Part shown: positions 1 through 8,051 of the stretch, one piece after another
Numbering within the stretch: the first letter of the stretch is position 1
Layout of the letters: every line of letters starts with the position of its first letter
NCBI RefSeq assembly: GCF_009498525.1
Contig: NZ_QSNT01000002.1
Coordinates: forward strand, 310,001 to 374,000
From: Rhizobium sp. ICMP 5592
GTDB taxonomy: Bacteria > Pseudomonadota > Alphaproteobacteria > Rhizobiales > Rhizobiaceae
Direction of reading: 5' to 3'
Length of the DNA stretch: 64,000 nucleotides
The notes under the pieces: model-generated
The model's database searches: none
Told to the model about the DNA's origin: nothing
Seen by the model: the letters and a program-made list of their open reading frames with translations, nothing else
Program-made: the position numbers and the translations under genes

Positions 1-15
1 GGTTCGGGAAAATAT

Positions 16-927
16 TCATCCTCCGCCGCCTTCAGCCTCGGTTTGCCGGGCAAAGACCCGGACGAGCCAGTCGATGAAGACGCGCACGCGTGGCGAGAGC
101 TGGCGGTTGCGGGGGTAGAGCATCGAGACCGGGGTTCTGGTCGGCGGAAAGTCCCTGAGGACGTGAAGCAACTCGCCGGATTTCAGAGCATATTCGGCGT
201 GATAGCGCGGCACCTGTATCAGGCCGAGACCGAGCTTGGCCGCCGAGAAATAGCTCTCGGCGGCGTTGACGGAAACCGTGGCGGGCAGAGCGATGTTGCG
301 CACCACGCCGTCGATGGTGAATTCCAGCGGCAGCAATCCGCCTGTCGCCGAGGAGCGGAAGCCGATCATGCGGTGGCCGTGGAGAGCGCCCGGATGTGTC
401 GGCATGCCGAAGCGCTCGATATAGGCCGGCGCGGCCAACGTGATCTCCTCCAGCATGGCGACGCGGCGGGCGATCATGTCGCTGTCTTGCGGCGTGCCGA
501 CGCGCAGCACGCAGTCGATGCCTTCGCGGATCAGGTCGACGAAACGGTCGCCCTCCGTCATGTAAAGCTCGATCTCGGGGTAGGTTTCGAGGAAGGACGG
601 CAGGTTCGGCAGGACGAAATGCCGGGCGAGCGTGCCGTGCACATCGACGCGCAACAGCCCTTTCGGCTTGGCGCCGGCAAAGGCGCCCTCTGCGTCTTCA
701 ATGTCCGAGAGGATGCGCAGGCAGCGCTGGTAATAGGCTTCGCCGTCGAGCGTCGGGCTGACATGCCGTGTGGTTCGTTGCAGCAGGCGAACGCCGAGCC
801 GCGCCTCCAGCTGCTTGACGGCATCGGTCACCGTCGAACGCGGCAGGCCGGTGTCTTCGGCGGCTAGCGTGAAGCTGCGGCGTTCCACGACGCGGGAAAA
901 CACCCGCATAGCATCGAATCTGTCCAT
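16..927 (-). CDS. LysR-family transcriptional regulator
   Basis: This is a 303-residue DNA-binding regulator of normal LysR length. Residues 1-60 form the winged helix-turn-helix (starts MDRFDAMRVF, recognition region LPRSTVTDAVKQLEARLG, then LLQRTTRHVSPT). The rest is the effector-binding domain, with the usual GLGLIQVPRY segment near residue 235. It is divergent from the short-chain dehydrogenase starting at 1051, the usual arrangement of a LysR gene with its target. An imperfect inverted repeat in the intergenic region (about 941-966, TTAAT-CGG / CCG-ATTAA arms) is a possible binding site. The inducer cannot be told from sequence. The CrgA/DsdC-like subgroup is likely from the N-terminus. 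Confidence 0.93.
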   Translation of the reverse strand: MDRFDAMRVFSRVVERRSFTLAAEDTGLPRSTVTDAVKQLEARLGVRLLQRTTRHVSPTLDGEAYYQRCLRILSDIEDAEGAFAGAKPKGLLRVDVHGTLARHFVLPNLPSFLETYPEIELYMTEGDRFVDLIREGIDCVLRVGTPQDSDMIARRVAMLEEITLAAPAYIERFGMPTHPGALHGHRMIGFRSSATGGLLPLEFTIDGVVRNIALPATVSVNAAESYFSAAKLGLGLIQVPRYHAEYALKSGELLHVLRDFPPTRTPVSMLYPRNRQLSPRVRVFIDWLVRVFARQTEAEGGGG

Positions 928-940
928 TTTTCTTTGTTCG

Positions 941-966
941 TTAATTTCGGATAGTGATGCCGATTA
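941..966. promoter_or_regulatory. Possible LysR-binding inverted repeat
   Basis: Imperfect dyad in the divergent LysR/SDR intergenic region: TTAAT(tt)CGG, nine bases, CCGATTAA. One arm carries a two-base bulge. Size and place suit a LysR operator, but the assignment rests only on symmetry and position. Confidence 0.35.
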
Positions 967-1050
967 ATGGATGATTATCCGCCAATTGAAAAGGGGCATC
1001 TTCCCTTCATCGAAACGCGCCACGGCGCAGAGACATGAAGGATGAAGACA

Positions 1051-1791
1051 ATGACCAACAATTCCAACAGAGTAGCCATCGTTACCGGCGCATCTCGCGG
1101 CATTGGTGCCGCGATTGCCGCGCGCCTCGCAACGGACGGCTTCACCGTCGTCGTCAACTACTCAGGCAGCGAAGCCGCCGCCGAGGAACTGGCTCGCGAG
1201 ATAGAGGAGAAGGGCGGCAAGGCGCTGACCGCCAGGGCTGATGTTTCTGATGCAGAGGCCGTGCGTCGCATGTTCGATGCGGCTGAAGCCGCCTTTGGTG
1301 GTGTCGATGTCCTCGTCAACAATGCCGGTATCATGCAGCTCGCCAAGATCACCGATGCTGACGATGCCCATTTCGACCGCCAGATCGCCACCAATCTGAA
1401 GGGCACCTTCAACACGCTGCGCGAAGCTGGCAAACGCCTGCGTGACGGCGGCCGCATCATCAATTTCTCGACCAGCGTCGTCGGCCTGAAGCTCGAATCC
1501 TATGGCGTCTATGCCGCCACCAAGGCCGCTGTGGAAACGCTGACCGGCATCATGTCCAAGGAATTGCGCGGCCGCTCGATCACCGTCAACGCCGTCGCGC
1601 CCGGTCCGACCGCCACCGATCTCTTCCTCAACGGTAAGAGCGACGAGCTGATCGACCGCATGGCCAAGATGAACCCGCTGGAGCGTCTCGGCACGCCGGA
1701 GGATATCGCCGCCGCCGTTTCCTTCCTCGCCGGTCCCGATGGTTCCTGGATCAACGGCCAGACGCTGCGTGCCAATGGCGGCATGGTTTGA
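1051..1791 (+). CDS. SDR-family NAD(P)-dependent oxidoreductase
   Basis: Classical short-chain dehydrogenase of 246 residues. It shows the Rossmann glycine motif TGASRGIG (about residues 12-19), the NNAG motif, the catalytic Ser and YxxxK (YAATK), and a C-terminal NGQTLRANGG typical of the FabG/glucose-dehydrogenase-like branch. I chose the ATG at 1051 over the in-frame ATG at 1042 because AAGGA at 1038-1042 is then correctly spaced (8 nt). It is divergent from the LysR gene and followed by a second SDR gene after a hairpin. The substrate is unknown; linkage to LysR suggests an inducible role against small carbonyl compounds. Confidence 0.92.
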   Translation: MTNNSNRVAIVTGASRGIGAAIAARLATDGFTVVVNYSGSEAAAEELAREIEEKGGKALTARADVSDAEAVRRMFDAAEAAFGGVDVLVNNAGIMQLAKITDADDAHFDRQIATNLKGTFNTLREAGKRLRDGGRIINFSTSVVGLKLESYGVYAATKAAVETLTGIMSKELRGRSITVNAVAPGPTATDLFLNGKSDELIDRMAKMNPLERLGTPEDIAAAVSFLAGPDGSWINGQTLRANGGMV

Positions 1792-1803
1792 GCCTCCCGA
1801 TCG

Positions 1804-1824
1804 GCGGCGGGTTCTTCCCGCCGC
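1804..1824 (+). terminator. GC hairpin between the two SDR genes
   Basis: Perfect 8-bp stem GCGGCGGG / CCCGCCGC with a 5-nt loop (TTCTT), 12 nt past the first SDR stop codon. No U-tract follows, so it may attenuate transcription or protect the mRNA end rather than fully terminate. Confidence 0.4.
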
Positions 1825-1872
1825 TACCACCCATTCCCCCGCAACATAGTCACCCCCAAGAGGAACAGGATC

Positions 1873-2775
1873 ATGAGCAAGCAAGTTATCGTCATCACCG
1901 GCGCGTCGAGCGGCTTCGGCGCCTTGACCGCCCGTGCTCTCGCCAAGGCCGGCCACACCGTCTATGCCGGTATGCGCCAAACCGAGGGCCGCAACGCGCC
2001 GCAAGTTGCTGAAGCCGCCGCTTTCGCCAAGGAGAATGGTGTCGATCTGAAAGCCGTCGAACTCGACGTCGCCTGGGATGCTTCCGTAGAGGCCGGTATC
2101 GCCAGTGTCATCGCGCAAGAGGGCCGTATCGATACCATCATCCACAATGCCGGCCATATGTCCTTCGGCCCCGCCGAGGCCTTCACGCCGGAACAGTTCG
2201 CCGAGCTCTACGACATCAACGTGCTCAGCACCCAGCGTGTCAACCGTGCAGTACTTCCGCATCTGCGCAAGCAGGGTAAGGGCCTTGTCGTCTGGGTGTC
2301 GTCGTCGAGCACGCGTGGCGGCACGCCTCCGTACCTCTCGCCCTATTTCGCCGCCAAGGCTGCCATGGATTCGCTTGCCGTCTCTTATGCGTCCGAGCTG
2401 ACTCGCTGGGGCATCGAGACTGCCATCATCGTGCCCGGTGCCTTCACCAAGGGCACCAACCATTTCGCTCATTCCGGCTCGCCCGCAGACAAGGTGCGCG
2501 CTGCCGAATATGACGATGGTCCCTATGCCGGCGTTCCGGACCAGGCCCTGAAGGGGCTGGCCTCGCTCGAGCCTGCCGACGCGGATGCCGCTTCTGTTGC
2601 CGTCGCCATCGTCGATGTCGTCAACATGCCCTTCGGCACGCGTCCCTTCCGCACCCATATCGATCCGTCCGAGGACGGCGCGGAAATCGTCAATGGCGTT
2701 GCCGATCGTGTCCGTGCCGAGCTCTTCCGCCGGATCGGCCTGGAGGACCTGCTGAAGCCGCATGCAAGGGGCTGA
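1873..2775 (+). CDS. SDR-family oxidoreductase
   Basis: A 300-residue short-chain dehydrogenase, longer than classical members because of a C-terminal extension of about 60 residues. It has the glycine motif TGASSGFG at residues 9-16, HNAG in place of NNAG, the catalytic serine run VSSSSTRGG, and YFAAK as the YxxxK motif. A ribosome site (GAGGAACAGG) precedes the ATG. It lies 81 bp after the previous SDR gene and is probably cotranscribed, with the hairpin at 1804-1824 between them. It resembles the retinol-dehydrogenase-like SDRs often controlled by LysR regulators in rhizobia. The substrate is unknown. Confidence 0.9.
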   Translation: MSKQVIVITGASSGFGALTARALAKAGHTVYAGMRQTEGRNAPQVAEAAAFAKENGVDLKAVELDVAWDASVEAGIASVIAQEGRIDTIIHNAGHMSFGPAEAFTPEQFAELYDINVLSTQRVNRAVLPHLRKQGKGLVVWVSSSSTRGGTPPYLSPYFAAKAAMDSLAVSYASELTRWGIETAIIVPGAFTKGTNHFAHSGSPADKVRAAEYDDGPYAGVPDQALKGLASLEPADADAASVAVAIVDVVNMPFGTRPFRTHIDPSEDGAEIVNGVADRVRAELFRRIGLEDLLKPHARG

Positions 2776-2931
2776 AGCTTCGCCTACACCCTTTGCGCGC
2801 GTCAAATCGCCGCTTCTGTGCCACAGGAGCGGCTGTCGCTTGCAGCCGTTGGGACTATTTTGTGTCGTACGGCATTCCAAGCCTATGAGTTTCGTATTAA
2901 AGCGAATCCTTTAGAGGGTCGGGAGATATCC

Positions 2932-4143
2932 ATGGACGCGAAGGACATTGGCGAAATCGCCAGCTGGCTCATGCAGGCCGGTCTCAAGGGCATGGGAGAG
3001 GCCGATATCCTGGCAGGCTTCTGTGAGCAGTGCCGCCAGCATGGTCTCAACCTCGATCGTGCCATGGCGTTGATGGACACGCTGCATCCGGTCTACGAGG
3101 GCCGCGCCTTTCGCTGGGACGGCAATCAGGCGATCGAGCGCGAGTTCGAATATGGCCCGTCGCACCAAGGGATCGCAGCTGAGAATTGGCAGCGTACCTC
3201 CTTCCATCACATGTTGACGACAGGCGCGGATGAGGTACGTCGGCGTATCGGCTTCGGTGATCCGATCGATTTCTACGGTCTTGATACGCTGCACGCCGAT
3301 GGTCACACGGACTACATCGCCATGGTGCACCGTTTTGAAGAGGGCGGCACGATCGGCGAGATGGATTGTTTCTACTCCAACTTCGCCACTGCCGGCGCGG
3401 CGGGTTTCCCGGACGAGGATTTGCGCGTCCTGCGCAAGCTTACGCCGGCTTTGGCCCTGGCGATCAAATGCACCGGTACCAGCCGCATTGCCCGCACCAT
3501 TGCCGAGGTCTATCTGGGCGAGGATGCCGCCCGGCATGTTCTCGAAGGCAAGATCACGCGCGGCAAGGCAGAGCGCATCTCGGCGGCGCTGTGGTTCTCC
3601 GATCTCGCCAACTACACCCGCATCTCGGACACGGCCGAGCCGGACGAAATCATTCCGATGCTGAACGCCTATGCCGATGCCGTGATTTCCTCGATCCACG
3701 AGGCGGGCGGCAATGTGCTGAAGCTGATCGGCGACGGCACGCTGGCGATCTTCAAAGCCCGCGATGCAAGCGACGCCTGCGCCGCAGCGCTGATGGCGGA
3801 ATCGCTGCTGCGCCAGCGGCTGCGTGATCTCAACTCCCAGCGGCAGATCGAGGGCAGGCCGGTGACCGAGGTCTATCTGGGCCTGCATATCGGCGATGTC
3901 TTCTACGGCAATATCGGCAGCATGGACCGCCTGGATTTCACCGTCATCGGCCCGGCTGTCAACGAGGTCAGCCGCATCGCCTCCATGTGCCGTTCGGCGG
4001 ACCGCAATATCCTGATGTCGTCGAATTTCGTCGAGACCCTGGCGGCCGATCAGAGCAACGATCTCGTCTCGGTCGGCCGCTATGCGCTGCGTGGTGTCAA
4101 CCGACCGCAGGAGCTGTTCACGCTGCTATCATCGGCTGCGTGA
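2932..4143 (+). CDS. Class III adenylate/guanylate cyclase
   Basis: A 403-residue predicted nucleotide cyclase. The N-terminal ~200 residues are a sensory region typical of rhizobial cyclases; the C-terminal ~190 form the class III catalytic domain. The metal-binding aspartates are visible: one in FSDLANYT (Asp224) and one in KLIGDGTLAIF (Asp268). The transition-state Asn/Arg pair lies in GPAVNEVSRI. The Lys/Asp-type purine-selecting positions (KLIGDG, DFTVIG) favour cAMP. The start at 2932 follows GGGAGATATCC; an upstream in-frame ATG at 2818 would add a non-conserved leader. Rhizobia carry many such cyclases; the signal sensed is unknown. There is no membrane segment, so it is probably cytosolic. 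Confidence 0.9.
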   Translation: MDAKDIGEIASWLMQAGLKGMGEADILAGFCEQCRQHGLNLDRAMALMDTLHPVYEGRAFRWDGNQAIEREFEYGPSHQGIAAENWQRTSFHHMLTTGADEVRRRIGFGDPIDFYGLDTLHADGHTDYIAMVHRFEEGGTIGEMDCFYSNFATAGAAGFPDEDLRVLRKLTPALALAIKCTGTSRIARTIAEVYLGEDAARHVLEGKITRGKAERISAALWFSDLANYTRISDTAEPDEIIPMLNAYADAVISSIHEAGGNVLKLIGDGTLAIFKARDASDACAAALMAESLLRQRLRDLNSQRQIEGRPVTEVYLGLHIGDVFYGNIGSMDRLDFTVIGPAVNEVSRIASMCRSADRNILMSSNFVETLAADQSNDLVSVGRYALRGVNRPQELFTLLSSAA

Positions 4144-4162
4144 TAGGGCGGCGTGACGATTT

Positions 4163-4697
4163 TCAGCGCCGGCCGGCGGCAAACATCGGTCCACCTTTGT
4201 GTGGCGGAAAACCGTAGCCGTTGATCATCACCAGATCGATATCGCTGGCGCGGGCGGCGATGCCTTCCGCGAGAAGAGTGTCGCCTTCGTCGGCCATGGC
4301 CTTCAGCAGGCGGGTTGTGATTTCATCCGCGGTGAAATTTTTCAGCGCGATGCTCTTTTCGGCGCGGGCAGCTTCGATGATCGCGGTCACCTCAAGGTCG
4401 ACGGTGCGCTTTCCATCGGGATAGGCGTACCAGCCGCGCCCAGCCCTCTGACCAAAGCGGCCGGCTTCGCAAAGTCGGTCGGCGATGGCGACGTAACGCG
4501 CGTTGGGATCGCTTGTCGCCGCCTGGCGTTTGCGGCGTGCCCAGGCGATTTCGAGGCCGGCCATGTCATAGACGGCGAAGAGGCCTATCGGATAGCCGTA
4601 AGCCTCCAGCGCCGCGTCGATCTCCTGCGGCAGCGCGCCGTCCTCGAGCATGAATTCCGCCTCGCGGCGATAGGCGGAGAAGATGCGGTTGCCGATA
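4163..4697 (-). pseudogene. Internal fragment of a 3-hydroxyacyl-CoA dehydrogenase (FadB/FadJ-like)
   Basis: Read on the minus strand, about 178 codons match the C-terminal 3-hydroxyacyl-CoA dehydrogenase region of a multifunctional beta-oxidation protein: IGNRIFSAYRREAEFMLEDG, then YPIGLFAVYDMAGL, then GRGWYAYPDGKR, then INGYGFPPHKGGPMF. Both ends are missing. There is no hydratase/isomerase domain, no NAD-binding Rossmann motif, and the usual ~70 residues after GGPMF are replaced by AAGRR and a stop. The 5' side breaks off within a few bases of the iorB remnant, which runs in the opposite direction. No start codon or ribosome site exists, so I call it a deletion remnant. Confidence 0.85.
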
Positions 4698-4698
4698 C

Positions 4699-5812
4699 GG
4701 ATTTCGCCGCCAAGCGCACCATTGCTTTCGATATGGAGACGCTGGCGATCAAGAATTGCAGCGTGATTTCCACTTCGATGTTCGGTGCACTCGCCGCCTC
4801 CGGCGCATTGCCGTTCGGCAAGCAGGCTTTCGAAGCGATGATTCGCGCCGGTGGCAAGGGCATCGAGCCCAGCCTGAAAGCTTTCAACGCAGCCTTCGAC
4901 CGTGCCAAGGACAGGCCCCGCGACGCGGTTTCCGCGATGCCAGCGACGCATTTCGACGTTTTGCCTGAGATGGCCGGTCACCCGGCGCTCGACCGGCTGG
5001 TGCATCGCATCCGCGCCGAATTTCCGGAAGAAGTATGGACGCTGCTGTTTGCCGGCGTCAGGAAGCTCACCGATTATCAGGACCCGGCCTATGCCGACGA
5101 GTATCTGACCCGCGTTGTGGCCCTCTACGTACTCGACCGTAAGTCCAGTGGCGCGCAAAAGGGTTTCGCCTTCACCGTGCAGGCCGCGAAGTATATTGCC
5201 GTTGCCATGGCCTATGATGATGTCATCCGTGTCGCCGATCTCAAGGTGCGCGCGTCTCGCTTCGATCGCATGCGCAAGGAGGTTGGTGCCACCAATGACC
5301 AGATCGTCTATATGACCGAATACATGCATCCTCGCATGGAAGAGGTCTGCGGTACCTTGCCGAAGGGTGTAGGCCTGTGGATCAAGAACCGGCCGAAGCT
5401 CTTCGATCGGCTCGACCGCATTGTCAACAAGGGCCGCCGTGTGCAGACCGGCACGCTCTTCTGGTTTCTTGGCCTCTATATCGTCTCAGGCCTGCGCCGT
5501 ACTCGCCGTGGTATGCTGCGGTACATGCGCGAAGTCGAGCATCGCGAAGCCTGGCTTGCTGCTGCGTCCAATCTGCTCGGCGCGAACTACGATCTCGCCG
5601 TCGAAGTCCTCGACAACCGCCGTCTGGTCTAAGGCTATTCCGACACGCATGCGCGCGGCCTGTCGAAATTCGATCGTGTGATGTCGGTGCTGCCGATGCT
5701 GCGGGATCGGGAGGATGGCGCGGTCTGGATGAAGCGGTTGCGGCAGGCGGCGCTGTTGGATGAAAGCGGAGCTGCGCTGGATGGGGCGCTGAAGACGGTG
5801 GCGACGCTATGA
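4699..5812 (+). pseudogene. Truncated indolepyruvate oxidoreductase beta-type gene with internal stop
   Basis: The plus-strand frame from about 4699 encodes the C-terminal part of an indolepyruvate:ferredoxin oxidoreductase beta-family protein (IorB with the C-terminal DUF6537-like region): KRTIAFDMETLAIKN, SMFGALAASGALPF, then KYIAVAMAYDDVIRVADLK. The N-terminal catalytic half is absent. A TAA at 5630-5632 interrupts the frame where a Lys codon is expected in NRRLVKGYSDTHARGLSKFD; the frame then stays conserved to a natural TGA at 5810-5812. The gene therefore carries both a 5' deletion and a nonsense mutation. The intact enzyme, with IorA, would oxidise aryl pyruvates to acyl-CoA. Confidence 0.85.
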
Positions 5813-5957
5813 CGGTTCAGCGCAATGCAACCGTGGTTGCCGTAAAATGGAGCTATGAAAATTCGGTTGAAATAGGCTGAAAAAATAAGCAACTATTGAT
5901 TGCCAGATGCTCATGCGCTAATCTTCTAAAATAGCGTTTACGTGAGGGCACTCGTGG

Positions 5958-6740
5958 ATGGAATTCGAACATGCCGTCAGTTTGGGGGCTTGGTGCCAAG
6001 TCGATTATCAACTCAGAAGACATTTTAAAAAAAGGACCATGAGCTGTTTCGAGTCCCTCGTGACGCCTTGGCCCGGCCTGATGGAAGTATTGAAAGATGG
6101 TCCGACGGAGCTTGGAGTTTCCGTCACAGAAAATCGATATGCAAACGCGGCCGAATGTCTGAAATACGGGATCTTGCTGCCGCACGAATTTCCCAAGGGG
6201 CCGCAGGAAGAAGTGATCTTCTCGCGTGCAGCCTTCATCAATATCTCCGACAAACTGCGCCATAAGCACGAGAAAATGCTAAGAACGTTGTCCCACTGCG
6301 AAGGGCCGGTGCTCTTTGTGCGTTATGGTGGAAATGCTCTTCCCGCAGGTGCGTGGCCTTATTGCAACGAACCGGATCCCTTCGATCTCCGTCGAGTTGA
6401 CGAGCTTTGTACTCTGCTGTCGCGCTGTTTTCCGATGCTGAATTTTAGACTTCTGTTCGCCTACGAAGCAGAAACTACGAAGATCATGAATGAGGCGGTC
6501 GAGCTGGATAAGCGGATCACAATCGCCCCCATCGACAGACGGAACGACTATTCAAGATGGCAGGGAAGCGATCTGTTGTGGGATGGATTATTTACCCGAG
6601 AGACGACGAAGATCGTCGCGTATCGCGGCGCTCGCCGGAGTGCGGAGACCAAGGCGCCAGCACCATTGCCAAAGTCTCCGGAAAAAGCGGCAACGCAACG
6701 CGTATGGCGACTGCCGAATTTCTTCAGGAGTGAACGCTAG
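5958..6740 (+). CDS. DUF1796-family putative papain-like cysteine peptidase
   Basis: A 260-residue protein with the hallmarks of Pfam DUF1796: an N-terminal AVSLGAWCQVDYQLRR (candidate nucleophile Cys13), an LLPHEFP segment with a conserved His (about residue 79), the KLRHKHEKMLRTL helix and the strand PVLFVRYGG. The C-terminal ~30 residues are basic and proline-rich and probably disordered. No signal peptide is seen. The gene and its upstream 140 bp look more A/T-rich than the neighbours, and it sits alone among gene fragments, which suggests horizontal acquisition. The family is often linked to polysaccharide or surface loci, but peptidase activity is only a prediction. Confidence 0.75.
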   Translation: MEFEHAVSLGAWCQVDYQLRRHFKKRTMSCFESLVTPWPGLMEVLKDGPTELGVSVTENRYANAAECLKYGILLPHEFPKGPQEEVIFSRAAFINISDKLRHKHEKMLRTLSHCEGPVLFVRYGGNALPAGAWPYCNEPDPFDLRRVDELCTLLSRCFPMLNFRLLFAYEAETTKIMNEAVELDKRITIAPIDRRNDYSRWQGSDLLWDGLFTRETTKIVAYRGARRSAETKAPAPLPKSPEKAATQRVWRLPNFFRSER

Positions 6741-6781
6741 TCATTGTTTTCCCGCACGCCGACAGGCGGGATAAGCCAGCT

Positions 6782-6848
6782 TCAAATCTCATGCTTTCTG
6801 AAATGATGCCGGACCTTGTCGTCGTTGCCCCATAGCGACCCGAGAAGA
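6782..6848 (-). pseudogene. Remnant resembling a MarR-gene 3' end
   Basis: On the minus strand the last 12 codons before a TGA at 6782-6784 read DKVRHHFRKHEI, against HKVLHNIRKHEI for the intact MarR gene ending at 7153. At DNA level 6782-6817 matches 7153-7188 at about 30 of 36 positions. Upstream of this tail the frame runs out and overlaps the end of the 90-codon gene in another frame. It is either the stub of a second MarR gene or one arm of a direct repeat. Confidence 0.5.
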
Positions 6849-7121
6849 TCAGATTGGGATGCTGCGAATGGCCTGCCTTACGCGCCCCAAGATTTCACTG
6901 ATGGTTTTCTCATCGCCGGTGATGGAAAGTCCAACGTAAGTTTCTGCCTCAATGGTTATTTCCTGCCCAGCCAGTTGCAGCAGAACTGTCTCGATCTCTT
7001 GCGAACCAGCGACTGCCCGGTTTCGACTTATGAGGGACGCTCCGAGTTGACGCAGAACATCCATGAGGGTGTCTCGAAGTTTTTGATCGTGTTCCTGACC
7101 CAGAATTACCGTCTTTGTCAT
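6849..7121 (-). CDS. Small hypothetical protein (90 aa)
   Basis: I do not recognise this protein. It begins MTKTVILGQEHDQ and ends RVRQAIRSIPI. It is predicted to be mixed alpha/beta and soluble, without a signal peptide or membrane segment. An in-frame start at 7163 would add 14 residues, but that ATG overlaps the marR stop. The start used here lies 31 bp after the stop of the MarR gene on the same strand, so the two may be cotranscribed. The gene sits exactly between two related copies of the MarR 3' end (6782-6817 and 7153-7188), suggesting it arrived as a small cassette. Coding status is moderately likely. Confidence 0.5.
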   Translation of the reverse strand: MTKTVILGQEHDQKLRDTLMDVLRQLGASLISRNRAVAGSQEIETVLLQLAGQEITIEAETYVGLSITGDEKTISEILGRVRQAIRSIPI

Positions 7122-7152
7122 CGAGTTGGTCCAGCTAGTGCGAGCGCACCCC

Positions 7153-7659
7153 TCAAATCTCATGCTTCCTGATATTGTGCAGCACCTTATGCAGGGTCGC
7201 GATGAAGGCGCGGTATTCGGTTTCTTCTACGCCGTCGAACATTTGCAGGAGCAGGTCGTACATGGTGGGCCAGAGTTTCTCGAAGGCGGCGCGGCCGTCT
7301 TCGGTGATAGAGACGTCGCGCACGCGCATGTCCTCGGCGCGAGGCTGACGGCGGATGAAGCCCTGTTGCTCGAGGGAATCCAGCGTCCGGCTCATCGTCG
7401 ATTGCTCGGTGACGGCAAAGACGGAGAGTTCGTTGATGGTCACGGAGGAGGAGATGCTGAGAATGGCGAGCGCGCGCATCTTCGCGGTCGTCATATCGTA
7501 TTCGCGCAGTTCCTCGGCCATGTTGTTGTTCCAGCGGGCTATCAACCGGTTCATCAGATAGGGAGCGAAGTGGTTGAGCCCAATTTCGCCCATGGTCGGG
7601 CGTTTCTCGGAGCCATTATGGTTATGCCGCAAAACGGCGCCTGAAAACCGTTCCTCCAT
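7153..7659 (-). CDS. MarR-family transcriptional regulator
   Basis: A 168-residue winged-helix regulator. The core reads MTTAKMRALAILSISSSVTINELSVF, AVTEQSTMSRTLDSLEQQG (recognition helix), then the wing RRQPRAEDMRVRDVSITEDG and a C-terminal dimerisation helix. The start at 7659 follows a strong ribosome site (GAGGAGAT, 7-9 nt away); a longer frame to 7728 lacks one. It probably represses a transport or detoxification gene, but the flanking DNA is rearranged and its original target is not evident. A second, unrelated MarR gene begins at 8052 on the other strand. Confidence 0.9.
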   Translation of the reverse strand: MEERFSGAVLRHNHNGSEKRPTMGEIGLNHFAPYLMNRLIARWNNNMAEELREYDMTTAKMRALAILSISSSVTINELSVFAVTEQSTMSRTLDSLEQQGFIRRQPRAEDMRVRDVSITEDGRAAFEKLWPTMYDLLLQMFDGVEETEYRAFIATLHKVLHNIRKHEI

Positions 7660-8051
7660 GAACGATATCTCCTCGTGGGATCTTGCTATTTCAGTGATGA
7701 CGCGAGCAAGAATCTGAGTCTCCGCCAAGACCCGAACCCGTCGCAGGCACCTTTGAGCATAGAGCTGCTACATGGGTGCGGTGGTTAACAGAGGAGTTGA
7801 AGGGGCGCTAGAGGAAAAGCCGGCCTAGCCTGCCGTCGTCGTTGCCGCCACTTACGCAATCATGGTCGCATAATCCGCCACACCGGCGTTGCTGTCATTC
7901 GCGGTAAGGGAGCCGATCGGCTCGCTCATACTGGGGAAATGCTGGCGAAGTGACGGCCTCCGGGCTTAACCGCTAAACCTTTGACATTTGAAATATTGCT
8001 TCGTAGACCGTTCCTATATGAAATGGCAACGTGGCGATCTGAGCTGAAACC
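7660..8051. other. Intergenic region between divergent MarR genes
   Basis: 392 bp without a supported gene. A 25-codon minus-strand frame (ATG near 7931, starts MSEPIGSLTAND) is open but has no ribosome site and no recognisable similarity. Next to the plus-strand MarR gene, TTGACA at 7981-7986 with a 17-bp spacer to TAGACC (8004-8009) is a possible weak promoter. No clear palindromic operator was found. Confidence 0.4.

Noticed and set aside
1162..2880. A 572-codon minus-strand frame opposite the two SDR genes
   Set aside because: Both SDR genes on the plus strand carry complete family motifs; the antisense frame has no recognisable domain and is a high-GC codon-bias artefact.
4163..5329. 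A long minus-strand open frame (388 codons) as a single gene
   Set aside because: Only its last ~178 codons resemble a protein (3-hydroxyacyl-CoA dehydrogenase); the rest is the antisense of the iorB remnant.
4199..5632. A long plus-strand open frame (477 codons) as one intact gene
   Set aside because: Its first ~165 codons are the antisense of the dehydrogenase fragment; only the later part is IorB-like and it ends at a nonsense codon.
7856..7931. A 25-codon minus-strand frame between the MarR genes
   Set aside because: No ribosome site and no recognisable sequence; too short to support as a gene.
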